Shown piece after piece: positions 51,219 to 60,363 of a stretch of DNA of 64,000 nt. Each line of letters begins with the position of its first letter. Within the stretch, counting starts at the first letter, position 1. Source of the stretch: Geoanaerobacter sp964528055 (lineage in GTDB: Bacteria; Desulfobacterota; Desulfuromonadia; Geobacterales; DSM-12255); contig CAZGQM010000004.1 of the NCBI GenBank assembly GCA_964528055.1, forward strand, positions 248,001-312,000. The letters run 5' to 3'. The notes below the pieces were generated by a model that did no database searches, was not told the origin of the DNA, and saw only the letters and a list, made by a program, of their open reading frames with translations. The position numbers and the translations under genes are program-made.

Positions 51219-54152
51219 TCAGTACGACAATCCCGGCATCATGTTCCCCGGCTCGACCGGAAGTCCATCGCGTCCACCGATTACGAAGCTGCTGTATTTA
51301 CCTTCCCGGATCCTTGCAATGCACCGCTCGCGTAGCAAGGCTGACGCGCTGACGTAATCCGATGATAACGGGTTGAGCAGTCCGCTAATATTGTTCACCG
51401 GAGCCTGGATGTCGACGTTACCACTTATTCCAAGCTGCGAAGATGCGTCCACGACACTGGAAGGGTCTGCAAGCATGTTGTTTGCAATTATAGTTATGTT
51501 GCCGCCCGTTCCGGCATAAGCATTTGCGACTATCTGGCTGTTCTTCAATATAAGGAACTGAGGATCAATGGATATGTTGCCACCTCTGGTCGCCGGCCCC
51601 CCTCCAACACTTGAGGTTATTCTGCTGTTGTACAGAGTGATTTTGTTCGGTGCCATAATGGTGATGTTCCCTCCGTCCGCTTCAACCGAGGCTTCCGTCG
51701 TGATGGAGGCATTGCGAAGCTGAAGGGTATCCCCTGCAATCAGGTTGATATTTCCGGCAAGGCCAGTGCCGGTTGATGATGCATTGATATTTCCGTTATC
51801 GTTCATCAGTATGTTTTTAGCTGCGATGGTGATAGTGCCGCCCAGGCCTGTCCCCTGAGTATCCGCCTTTATTCCCCCAGCTGCTGTAAGCGTAAGGTCT
51901 CCGGTCAGGGCAACATTTATCGCACCCCCGGTTCCGGCATTGGTTGAGGTGGAGAGGCCGGTGAAATCGAAGTCGAGCGGTTCAAGGCGCGGGATGTATT
52001 TCGCACCGGTCACTGTCATTCGGTCCGCGTTGACGGTGATGTCCCCTGAATTGCCGGTGCTCGGATCAGTTGTTGAACTTCCGCTCCCCCTAAAGGAATC
52101 TGCGTAAATCTGCCCCCTGGAACTGATATCGATAGTCTTTGCTGTGATCGCAATATCTCCTGCACCCCCTGTTGAGCCAAGCTGTAGAGCACTTCTTATT
52201 GCTCCACCGTTTGAGATGTTGAGGGAATCAGTGCTTAAAGAGATGTTACCGCCGATTCCGGTTGATGCGGTGCCGAAAAGCCTCGCATCGATGGCGGAAA
52301 GAGCATAAACTTGCTGGCTTTCCAGATTGTAACCGTCAATTGTTATGTTATGTGCCGCTATTTCGATATCAGATCCTCTACCTGTTCCATAGAGTACCGA
52401 GCTTATCTTCCCACCATCGTGAATCTGCAGGTTCTCTGCGGTTACCCGTATCTTTCCGCCATTAGAATTGTTTCTAACCTGGGCGCCAAACCCGGAAATA
52501 GAGTCCAAATTCTCCACCAGCGTTTTATCTTTTGCCGATAGCAGTATATTCCGGGCTGATATGTCGACGGTTCCTCCAGTTCCCACGGCATAGGCATTTG
52601 AGGAAACGTTCCCCTGATTCAGGCAGTTGAGGGTATCGGCACGAACGGTGATATTCCCTGCATCACCCGCATCAAGAGCAGCTGTGGCAATAAAAAATCC
52701 GTTTTGAACGGTTATGTCCCTTCCGGTAAGTGAAATATCTCCTCCGCGACCGCTTGCCCCCGGGTTTGAACGGGATCCGATGTAGCCGTAGGTTCCGAAT
52801 ATTGAGCCGAATCCTGCTCCTGGAGTAGAATTGCCAAGGGTTATCGTCGGAGCATTCAGGATTATATTGCCACCACGTGCGGGACCGGACGTCGATGTAT
52901 CGATATATGGTGCGTCGAACATCCTGATTGATGATGCAGTCAGCGTAATATTTCCAGACGGGGCAGTGCCGAACGTCTGTGAGGAAAGATATGATTCTCC
53001 CGACATCTCGATCGTTCCTGCAGTCAGAAGGATGTCTCCGCTTTTCCCTCCTGCAACAGCGGAAGAGTCGATAGTCGATGTATTCATCATTGAGAAAGCA
53101 TTTGTCAGGCTGATTTCAGCAGCCGTGCCCAGATGATTCACGTCCCCGTAATTCAGTATGCTGAAAGGTGACGCATCCATCGTCAGTGAATCGCCTGCAA
53201 TATTGATACTTCCTGGTGGACTACCACTTGCATCGATCGATGTGCCAAGGAACAGCATTTCTCCGCCACGTATGACAACACTCCCTGCGGGGCCGGATCC
53301 GTAAAAATCGCTTGAAACATTCAGGTTTGCACTGTCAAGCAGCTCAATACGCCCAAGTCTTGAAAATGAAGTGGCATCGACACTCTGACCAGAAAAGATG
53401 ACTTCCCCCTGAGATGCGACGCTTGCTAGGTTAATTCTTCCCGATGGTGCTGAAAGGGTATAGTAGGTGGTTCCGGGGAGGGAATTTACATAATCAAAGT
53501 AGGTTTCTGCCAGAGGATCATTGCGTATGGAGAGGTCGCCCCCCACAATCGAAATGGTCTGGCCGACGGGGACCTCCAGGACCGACCTGTCGATACTGAT
53601 GGGTGCGGGAACCGCTCCGAGGAAGCCAAAGGCAGACGGTTGGGCCACTGACAGAACAGGAGAGGTTGCCGTGCTCGCACTGAACATCTCGCCGTTGTCA
53701 AACTTCAGATAATCGGCAGTACTCGCATGGAAACTTCCCATCACATCCAATCTGGCATTTGGGCCGAACAGTATACCGCTTGGATTAAGCAGAAACAGAT
53801 TGGCTCCGTCTATGGTCGAACGGATTATACCATCGATGCTGGAAGGGGTGCCGCCGGTAACTCTACCTATGATGTTTGATATGCCGGCCGCCCCGCTGAA
53901 CGTCGCGCTTTCACCCGTGCCGATGGAAAACGTGCCGAAACTGTGGAACAGATTGTTGCCGGCGCGGCTGCCGACTGTATCGGGTATGGAATAGTTCGGA
54001 CCGGCAAGCGTTGCGGAGGGTCCGAGGGTGCCGTCAAGAGTCACACTCCCGGCGGCCATCAGATTCGCTTCCGTCACAAGTAGCAAAGTGGCTGAAATAA
54101 GCAGACAGGACAGGGAAGTCCAGGCCTTTCTGTTTCTGTTCCGGATCCTCAT
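51219..54152 (-). CDS. Two-partner secretion exoprotein TpsA (filamentous haemagglutinin-like)
   Basis: 977 residues from ATG 54152, with GGAGG 5 bases upstream; the open frame extends to a TTG that has no support. Signal peptide to about 34. The TPS secretion domain follows: NLFHSFGTFSIGTGESATFSG, and NLFLLNPSGILFGPNARLDVMGSFHAST, the strongest family markers. The rest is a beta-helix made of repeats such as GNISLTAxxIxMxxxAxI with Gly, Asn, Asp and Thr turns. No C-terminal toxin or adhesion domain was recognised. Probably a surface adhesin or matrix protein. Its expression must pass an intrinsic terminator located just upstream. Confidence 0.94.
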   Translation of the reverse strand: MRIRNRNRKAWTSLSCLLISATLLLVTEANLMAAGSVTLDGTLGPSATLAGPNYSIPDTVGSRAGNNLFHSFGTFSIGTGESATFSGAAGISNIIGRVTGGTPSSIDGIIRSTIDGANLFLLNPSGILFGPNARLDVMGSFHASTADYLKFDNGEMFSASTATSPVLSVAQPSAFGFLGAVPAPISIDRSVLEVPVGQTISIVGGDLSIRNDPLAETYFDYVNSLPGTTYYTLSAPSGRINLASVASQGEVIFSGQSVDATSFSRLGRIELLDSANLNVSSDFYGSGPAGSVVIRGGEMLFLGTSIDASGSPPGSINIAGDSLTMDASPFSILNYGDVNHLGTAAEISLTNAFSMMNTSTIDSSAVAGGKSGDILLTAGTIEMSGESYLSSQTFGTAPSGNITLTASSIRMFDAPYIDTSTSGPARGGNIILNAPTITLGNSTPGAGFGSIFGTYGYIGSRSNPGASGRGGDISLTGRDITVQNGFFIATAALDAGDAGNITVRADTLNCLNQGNVSSNAYAVGTGGTVDISARNILLSAKDKTLVENLDSISGFGAQVRNNSNGGKIRVTAENLQIHDGGKISSVLYGTGRGSDIEIAAHNITIDGYNLESQQVYALSAIDARLFGTASTGIGGNISLSTDSLNISNGGAIRSALQLGSTGGAGDIAITAKTIDISSRGQIYADSFRGSGSSTTDPSTGNSGDITVNADRMTVTGAKYIPRLEPLDFDFTGLSTSTNAGTGGAINVALTGDLTLTAAGGIKADTQGTGLGGTITIAAKNILMNDNGNINASSTGTGLAGNINLIAGDTLQLRNASITTEASVEADGGNITIMAPNKITLYNSRITSSVGGGPATRGGNISIDPQFLILKNSQIVANAYAGTGGNITIIANNMLADPSSVVDASSQLGISGNVDIQAPVNNISGLLNPLSSDYVSASALLRERCIARIREGKYSSFVIGGRDGLPVEPGNMMPGLSY

Positions 54153-54168
54153 GGTATCCTCCGAATGC

Positions 54169-54206
54169 AAAAAAGCCGAAAGGCAGGGCTACAAACCCTG
54201 CCTTTC
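54169..54206 (-). terminator. Intrinsic terminator between the PEP-CTERM gene and the TpsA operon
   Basis: On the minus strand an 11-bp perfect stem (54206-54196 with 54188-54178), 7-base loop, then GGC and six U (54174-54169). It lies directly before the TpsA ribosome site at 54162-54158, so it is also part of the TpsA 5' region. Confidence 0.85.
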
Positions 54207-54225
54207 ATATCAACATGGTATCAGT

Positions 54226-54837
54226 TTAGTTCTGTTTCGACTTTTTCCGTATCCTGTAGCCCACGAGCCCTGCCAGTCCTGCGCCAAGCAGGATAACTGT
54301 GGAGGGCTCGGGCACCGAGGGAGCCGTGTTAGGGTTCGAAGTGTTAGGGTTCGAAAAGTTATACGCGAAAAAATTGGTTACGTTCGCATTGGTCACGTTC
54401 GCGTTCTGAAGTAGAGGAAAATTGATAGACATAGTTAGACCCATCGGTTTTAGTGAATTCAGATTTCCTGGGGTAAACGTCTGAGAGAGTAGCTGCGCTT
54501 GCTGAGATGATGGTGCCACACCAGCAAGGACCCCGAAATACGCCTGAAGGTCTGTTATTGCGCTCTGGTCAAAACCGGTTATGGCAAGATATTGTACACC
54601 TCCAATTTCAGTTTGACCGCTCATGGCTGCAAAAATCGCGTCAAAAAGTGCTGCTGCGTCGTTCCATGTCGGGTTTCCGGTAGAGCCGATCAGAGCGGCG
54701 TTACCACTGCATAACGCTGCGCTTCCCACCACTCTGCCATTGGGACATCTGAAAAGGGCATCTGCCGGTGTAAGGCTTCCAAGATACACAAGCACTGCCA
54801 CCACAGCGACTACAGTCAGTTTCTGTACATTTCTCAT
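54226..54837 (-). CDS. PEP-CTERM sorting-domain protein
   Basis: 203 residues with a signal peptide to about 28. The C-terminus has the PEP-CTERM signal: VPEPST at about 173, a hydrophobic helix (VILLGAGLAGLVGY), and a basic end RIRKKSKQN. Such proteins are cut and anchored by an exosortase during exopolysaccharide-linked surface display. No exosortase gene is in the window. The middle is Ala/Gln/Ser/Thr-rich without a known domain. Two short tandem repeats, NANVT twice and SNPNT twice, lie before the sorting signal. AAAGGAG ribosome site. Confidence 0.9.
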   Translation of the reverse strand: MRNVQKLTVVAVVAVLVYLGSLTPADALFRCPNGRVVGSAALCSGNAALIGSTGNPTWNDAAALFDAIFAAMSGQTEIGGVQYLAITGFDQSAITDLQAYFGVLAGVAPSSQQAQLLSQTFTPGNLNSLKPMGLTMSINFPLLQNANVTNANVTNFFAYNFSNPNTSNPNTAPSVPEPSTVILLGAGLAGLVGYRIRKKSKQN

Positions 54838-55463
54838 AATTAACTCCTTTGTGATGTTTTAACACCTTTCAGTAAAGCGTCCCACTAAGGCGCTCATGTA
54901 TCCAAACATCGTTTGATTAGTTCATTTTATCAGCATATTTCATGCCGTTTCATTAAAATCCAAAATATCAGGCAGTTGCAAATTCTTATAATCCTCTTGC
55001 AGGTCAAGTGTAAAATATTGCGACAACAATCTTCATGAAAACTGCATTTCCATAAACATTTGCGGCAATCGTGTAAAAAAACCGACACAAGTTGACAACT
55101 CAATCTGTTTCAATCATGAACATTCAGAGGCAATCCCGTTGCCGTACACGTCTGCAAATTCTAGAACGTGGTTTTTAATCCCAGTATATACAATATATCT
55201 AATATTGCTCTAACCATTTTGCTGTCGCACAGATTATTTATAATTAACACTATTCGACTGTAAACAATCTCGACAAATTCATAGATTTCTACGATGTCAC
55301 GCACTGTTGCAACTTTGCATTGATACAAAACATGGTATTATCTTTTGAATCTCCCTCGGGTCTGCCGGTTGCTATCACGATAATCCTTTTGCGGGTATAT
55401 GAGCATACCCGAGACCGGGTATATTTCGGGTATTGCCGCGCCAGACCATCAATAGAGGTTTCA
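54838..55463. promoter_or_regulatory. Long AT-rich region between PEP-CTERM and flavoprotein genes
   Basis: 626 bases without a supported gene, AT-rich except near the right end. On the plus strand TTGCAT (55315-55320) and TATTAT (55336-55341) are near consensus but only 15 bases apart. The operator-like CGGGTAT cluster is at 55392-55433. No convincing promoter for the PEP-CTERM gene could be chosen among several AT-rich possibilities. Confidence 0.4.
55392..55433. promoter_or_regulatory. Four-fold CGGGTAT repeat, candidate operator or RNA switch
   Basis: The heptamer CGGGTAT occurs at 55392-55398, inverted at 55405-55411, and again direct at 55416-55422 and 55427-55433. Centres are 13, 11 and 11 bases apart. 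The inverted copy can pair with either neighbour: two mutually exclusive hairpins, loops of 6 and 4 bases. It ends 30 bases before the flavoprotein ATG. Confidence 0.65.
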
Positions 55464-57206
55464 ATGCCAAACCCAACAACAATGAGACTGTCTGAAGGCT
55501 CACGCATTGCCGTGATTGGCGGCGGTCCAGCCGGATCGCTTTTCAGCCATTTCCTGATCGACATATCCTCACGTGCGGGGCTCTCTCTGGAGGTCGACAT
55601 CTATGAACCGAAAAAATTCTCGGAATTCGGCCCGGCAGGTTGCAACATGTGCGGCGGAATCATCTCTGAATCGCTGGTTCAGCTTCTGGCGGCTGAGGGA
55701 ATCTACCTTCCCGATACTATAGTACAGCGCGGACTGGACTCCTATATCCTGCATACCGACATTGGGCGGGTCATGATTGATCCGACTGGCCACGAACGGC
55801 GCATTGCCGCTGTCCACCGTGGTGCCGGCCCACGCGGTCTCAAAGAGGCAAAGTGGGGAAGCTTTGACGCCTATCTTCTTGGCCTGGCGAATGACAAGGG
55901 GGCTCACACCATCCAGACAAGGGTAGACGGTATTGAATGGCAGGATGGTAAACCGTGCATCAGAACCAAAGAGGGACTTTCCGCCCCCTACGATCTTGTA
56001 ACTGTTGCGTCAGGGATAAACACCCCGTTCCTTAAGACCCTTGCAGCCCCTCCGGTCAACTTCAAACCGCCGACCACAACTAAAACCTTCATAACAGACT
56101 GCTTCCTTGGGCAGGAGACCGTAGACCTCTACCTGGGGAGCTCCATGCATGTTTTCCTTCTGGACATTCCCCGGCTGGAGTTTGCCGCGATTGTCCCCAA
56201 GGGTGAGTTCGCAACCATCTGCCTGTTGGGAGAGGAAATCAACAAGGAGCTGATAGAAGCCTTTTTCAGCGCACCAGAGGTTCTTGCGTGCTTTCCTGCA
56301 GGCTGGCACCCACCGGAAGGAGGCTGTCGCTGCTCACCTGGGATCAACGTATCCGGGGCGCCGTTCCCTTATGCTGACCGACTGGTCTTCATAGGTGATG
56401 CCGGGGTGAACCGCCTCTACAAGGACGGAATCGGTGGATCATACCGCACTGCCAAAGCTGCGGCCACAGCTGCAGTCTTCAACGGGGTTTCAGCAGAAGC
56501 GTTCCGCTCTGGCTATGGACCGGTATGCAAGGCTCTGACCCTTGACAACAATATCGGCAGGGTGATTTTCATGGTTACCCGCCTGATCCAGAAGTTGAAG
56601 ATTGCTCGTCGTGCCGTACTCGGCATGGCACACAACGAACAGAACAACCCTGCCATCCCAGCGCGAATGAGCGGGGTTCTCTGGGACACCTTCACCGGCA
56701 GCGCCCCGTATAAGCACGTATTCATGCGGACGCTACACCCTGCATTTCTGGTGCGGCTCTGCTATGAATCACTTGCCGGCGTGATGCCACAGTTACGACG
56801 TGAGCAGTACACCTTCGGGAGGTCGACAATGAGGATGGGAGAATTGGGGAAAACCTACCGTCAAGGAGAGACGATATTCACCGAGGGTGAAACCGGCGAC
56901 AACATGTACGTTGTTCAGACAGGCTCGGTTGAGGTCGTCAAAATATCTTCCGAAGGTGAGGTTCGCCTGGCAGAGCTTGGCCCTGGTGAAATATTTGGAG
57001 AAATGGCGATGTTCGGCAGTAAGATCCGCTCCGCAACGGTCCGGGCACAGCGTGATGTGCGGGTCATGACCATAGACCGGAAGATCTTCATGCAGAAGAT
57101 CCATCAGGACCCATCACTCTCATTCCGGATTATGGAAAAGATGTCCCAGCGTATCCGAAATCTGAACGACGAACTCTCCCGCCACTCGTTTCAACCCCCT
57201 CTATGA
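55464..57206 (+). CDS. Geranylgeranyl-reductase-like flavoprotein fused to a C-terminal cNMP-binding domain
   Basis: 580 residues from ATG 55464 (AGAGG 5 bases upstream); the longer frame runs through the CGGGTAT repeat and has no ribosome site. FAD-binding N-terminus RIAVIGGGPAGSLF (about 14-27), a CNMCGG motif, and GDAGVNRLYKDGIGGSYRTAKAAA (about 310-333), typical of the GGR/FixC flavoprotein family. From about 455 a cNMP-binding jellyroll follows: YRQGETIFTEGETGDNMYVVQTGSVEVV and LGPGEIFGEMAMFGSKIRSATVRA. The reductase part may act on lipids or quinones; substrate unknown. Co-directional with uvrA, but with an 87-base gap. Confidence 0.88.
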   Translation: MPNPTTMRLSEGSRIAVIGGGPAGSLFSHFLIDISSRAGLSLEVDIYEPKKFSEFGPAGCNMCGGIISESLVQLLAAEGIYLPDTIVQRGLDSYILHTDIGRVMIDPTGHERRIAAVHRGAGPRGLKEAKWGSFDAYLLGLANDKGAHTIQTRVDGIEWQDGKPCIRTKEGLSAPYDLVTVASGINTPFLKTLAAPPVNFKPPTTTKTFITDCFLGQETVDLYLGSSMHVFLLDIPRLEFAAIVPKGEFATICLLGEEINKELIEAFFSAPEVLACFPAGWHPPEGGCRCSPGINVSGAPFPYADRLVFIGDAGVNRLYKDGIGGSYRTAKAAATAAVFNGVSAEAFRSGYGPVCKALTLDNNIGRVIFMVTRLIQKLKIARRAVLGMAHNEQNNPAIPARMSGVLWDTFTGSAPYKHVFMRTLHPAFLVRLCYESLAGVMPQLRREQYTFGRSTMRMGELGKTYRQGETIFTEGETGDNMYVVQTGSVEVVKISSEGEVRLAELGPGEIFGEMAMFGSKIRSATVRAQRDVRVMTIDRKIFMQKIHQDPSLSFRIMEKMSQRIRNLNDELSRHSFQPPL

Positions 57207-57293
57207 CGGATGAATATGACTGTTTCCAAACAGATGATGGTGTATAGTAGAGTCTATTTCTGACGCAATACCCTCTAGAAGGCTCCAACAAAT

Positions 57294-60107
57294 ATGGCCC
57301 ACGAAAAAATCATCATAAAGGGCGCCTGCGAGCACAACCTCAAGTGCATCGACGTCGAGATCCCGCGCGACAGGCTTGTTGTCATCACAGGCATCTCCGG
57401 CTCAGGAAAGTCAACCCTTGCCTTTGACACCATCTATGCCGAAGGACAGAGACGCTACGTGGAGTCACTTTCTGCCTATGCACGCCAGTTTCTGGAGCAG
57501 ATGGAAAAACCGGATGTAGAATCCATTGAAGGGCTCTCTCCTGCCATCTCCATTGAGCAGAAGACCACCAGCAAGAACCCTCGTTCCACCGTCGGTACGG
57601 TTACCGAAATCTATGACTATCTCCGTCTCCTCTTTGCCCGTATCGGCACACCCCACTGTTATGAATGCGGTAAGATCATCGCCTCACAGACCGTTTCACA
57701 GATGGTTGATCAGGTCATGGAACTCCCTGAAGGGACCAGGCTTCAGCTCCTCTCACCGATGATCCGCGGACGCAAGGGGGAGTACAAAAAGGAGCTTAAC
57801 CAGCTAAGGAAGGATGGCTTTACCCGGGTCATCATCGACTCCCATCCCCACGATCTGAGTGAAGAGATCGAGCTGGACAAGAAAAAAAAGCACGACATTG
57901 ACATCGTGGTTGACCGCCTGATCGTCAAGCCCGGCATTGAGAGAAGGCTTGCAGACTCCTTTGAAACGGCGCTAAACCACGCAGAAGGAATCGCAAAAGT
58001 TGCAATCATTGACGGCGAGACCACTCTTTTCTCCGAGGCCCTTGCTTGCATCGACTGCGGCATCTCCTATCCAGAGATGACACCCAGGATGTTCTCCTTT
58101 AACAACCCCTATGGAGCCTGCCCCGACTGCACCGGCCTCGGCACGCGGATGTACTTTGATGCGGACCTGGTTGTACCCAATCCGAACCTCTCCATCCGCG
58201 AGGGGGCGATAGCTCCATGGGAGCGACGGCTCTCCTCATGGTACCATATGACCCTGGACGCCCTGGCCAAGGCATACAGCTTCGATATACGCACCCCTTT
58301 CAAGGAGCTGACGGAAGAGGTGAGGAATATGATCTTGAAGGGTTCCAAGGGACAGAAGATCGAGTTTTGGTGGGAAGAAGATGGCGGACGGCGTCACACC
58401 TATCAGAAAGAATTCGAGGGGGTTCTGAACAACCTTGAACGTCGCTGGCGAGAGAGCGAATCGGAGCAGGTCAGGGAAGATCTGGAGAAGTACATGAATA
58501 TCATGCCCTGCCCGACCTGCTTTGGAGCCAGGTTGAAGCCTGAGTCACTGTTCATTCGCGTTGGCGAGCGAAACATCTGCCAGGTAACAGCGCTTTCCAT
58601 CCGCGATTGCCTGGACTTCTTTGCAAACCTCCATCTTTCCGCGAAACAGTCTGAGATTGCACGCCGCATACTGAAGGAGATCCGCGAACGGCTGAACTTC
58701 CTGGTCAATGTAGGGCTCGACTATCTCTCGCTTGACCGTACCGCTGGAACACTCTCCGGCGGTGAGGGACAGAGGATCAGACTGGCCACCCAGATAGGAT
58801 CAAGCCTGGTTGGTGTCCTCTATATCCTGGACGAGCCATCAATTGGGCTTCACCAGCGCGATAACGCCCGACTGCTCCAAACCCTCAAGCACCTTCGCGA
58901 CATCGGCAACACAGTGCTGGTGGTGGAGCATGACGAGGAGACCATCCTTGAAGCCGACCATGTCATAGATATGGGGCCAGGCGCAGGTGTCCATGGAGGC
59001 GAGGTAGTGGCACAGGGGACTCCGGCAGATATCATGAGCAACCTCGCTTCTCTCACCGGGAGATACCTTTCCGGAGCATTGACTATCCCTGTTCCGGAAC
59101 AGCGTCGCACTCCTGAGAAATTCATCCGTATTGTCGGGGCAACAGAGAACAACCTGAAGGACCTGACCGTCGATATCCCTCTTGGTGTCATGACCTGCAT
59201 TACCGGGGTTTCAGGATCAGGCAAATCCACACTTGTCATAGACACCCTTCACAAGGTTCTTGGACAGCGGCTCTACCGCAGCCGGGAGCGGGGAGGTGCC
59301 GTCAGGGACGTGCAGGGCCTTGAACATCTTGACAAGGTTATCAACATCGACCAGTCACCCATCGGCCGTACCCCACGCTCAAACCCGGCTACCTACACCG
59401 GGGTTTTTTCGGATATACGTGACATTTTTGCCCAACTGCCGGAATCCAAGGTACGTGGCTATAAACCTGGGCGCTACTCCTTCAATGTGAAGGGGGGTCG
59501 ATGCGAGGCCTGTTCCGGCGACGGAATCATCAAGATCGAGATGCACTTCCTGCCTGATGTCTACGTCCAGTGCGAGGTATGCAAAGGAGCAAGGTATAAT
59601 CGGGAAACCCTTGAAGTTCGCTACAAGGGGAAGTCCATCGCAGAAGTTCTCACCATGACTGTCAGCGAAGCAAATGAGTTTTTATGTGCCATCCCCAAGA
59701 TCCGGAACAAGCTGCGCACACTCGAAGATGTAGGTCTCGGCTACATTCAGCTCGGGCAGTCTGCCACCACCCTCTCCGGCGGCGAGGCCCAGCGGGTCAA
59801 ACTGGCAAAGGAATTGTCGCGCCGCGCCACAGGGCGGACTATCTACATCCTTGACGAGCCGACCACCGGTCTCCACTTTGCCGATATTGCCAAACTTCTG
59901 GAAGTCTTGCATAAACTTGTGGAAGGGGGGAACTCCATTGTTGTGATAGAGCATAACCTTGATGTGATCAAGACTGCGGACTGGCTCATCGACCTTGGTC
60001 CCGAAGGTGGTGATCGTGGAGGCGAGATTATCGCGGTAGGCACTCCCGAGGATGTAGCAAAGGTTACACGATCCTACACCGGACAATTTCTGCGGAGGCT
60101 GCTCTGA
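57294..60107 (+). CDS. uvrA: Excinuclease ABC subunit A
   Basis: 937 residues, normal length. The damage-sensing ATPase of nucleotide excision repair. Two ABC modules, each with Walker A: GISGSGKSTLAFDTIY (about 30-45) and GVSGSGKSTLVIDTLH (about 640-655). Signature motifs LSGGEGQRIRLA and LSGGEAQRVKLA, Walker B YILDEPSIGLH and YILDEPTTGLH. Zinc modules CIDCG...CPDC (about 250-280) and CEACSGDGIIKIEMHF...CEVC (about 740-765). All are intact. uvrB is not adjacent, which is usual. Confidence 0.98.
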   Translation: MAHEKIIIKGACEHNLKCIDVEIPRDRLVVITGISGSGKSTLAFDTIYAEGQRRYVESLSAYARQFLEQMEKPDVESIEGLSPAISIEQKTTSKNPRSTVGTVTEIYDYLRLLFARIGTPHCYECGKIIASQTVSQMVDQVMELPEGTRLQLLSPMIRGRKGEYKKELNQLRKDGFTRVIIDSHPHDLSEEIELDKKKKHDIDIVVDRLIVKPGIERRLADSFETALNHAEGIAKVAIIDGETTLFSEALACIDCGISYPEMTPRMFSFNNPYGACPDCTGLGTRMYFDADLVVPNPNLSIREGAIAPWERRLSSWYHMTLDALAKAYSFDIRTPFKELTEEVRNMILKGSKGQKIEFWWEEDGGRRHTYQKEFEGVLNNLERRWRESESEQVREDLEKYMNIMPCPTCFGARLKPESLFIRVGERNICQVTALSIRDCLDFFANLHLSAKQSEIARRILKEIRERLNFLVNVGLDYLSLDRTAGTLSGGEGQRIRLATQIGSSLVGVLYILDEPSIGLHQRDNARLLQTLKHLRDIGNTVLVVEHDEETILEADHVIDMGPGAGVHGGEVVAQGTPADIMSNLASLTGRYLSGALTIPVPEQRRTPEKFIRIVGATENNLKDLTVDIPLGVMTCITGVSGSGKSTLVIDTLHKVLGQRLYRSRERGGAVRDVQGLEHLDKVINIDQSPIGRTPRSNPATYTGVFSDIRDIFAQLPESKVRGYKPGRYSFNVKGGRCEACSGDGIIKIEMHFLPDVYVQCEVCKGARYNRETLEVRYKGKSIAEVLTMTVSEANEFLCAIPKIRNKLRTLEDVGLGYIQLGQSATTLSGGEAQRVKLAKELSRRATGRTIYILDEPTTGLHFADIAKLLEVLHKLVEGGNSIVVIEHNLDVIKTADWLIDLGPEGGDRGGEIIAVGTPEDVAKVTRSYTGQFLRRLL

Positions 60108-60149
60108 TTTTTCCTGAATCCGGAGCATACGCACTATACGGGAGGATAT

Positions 60150-60353
60150 ATGGAAGAGCGTCTCGTTGAACTGGAGACCCGTTACATGCACCAGGAGCAA
60201 GTCCTTTCCGATCTGAGCGACATCGTTTATCGCCAGGAGCAATCAATCGAGCGTCTGGAGCGGGATCTTCGCCTGCTCCGTGAGGAGATGAGCAACTCCC
60301 TTCCCTCACTCACAAGAAGCGCTGAGGATGAAGAGCCTCCACCTCATTACTGA
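60150..60353 (+). CDS. slyX: SlyX family protein
   Basis: 67 residues. A single coiled coil (LVELETRYMHQEQVLSDLSDIVYRQEQSIERLERDLRLL) followed by a short tail ending PPPHY, the family hallmark. GGAGG ribosome site before the ATG. Biochemical function is not known. It sits between uvrA (42-base gap) and selB (10-base gap), so the three are likely one transcript. Confidence 0.92.
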   Translation: MEERLVELETRYMHQEQVLSDLSDIVYRQEQSIERLERDLRLLREEMSNSLPSLTRSAEDEEPPPHY

Positions 60354-60363
60354 GGGCACTTGA

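Noticed and set aside
54319..54355. Telomere-like TTAGGG repeats
   Set aside because: The two TTAGGG strings are part of a 15-bp coding duplication in the PEP-CTERM gene, not a telomeric or structural array.
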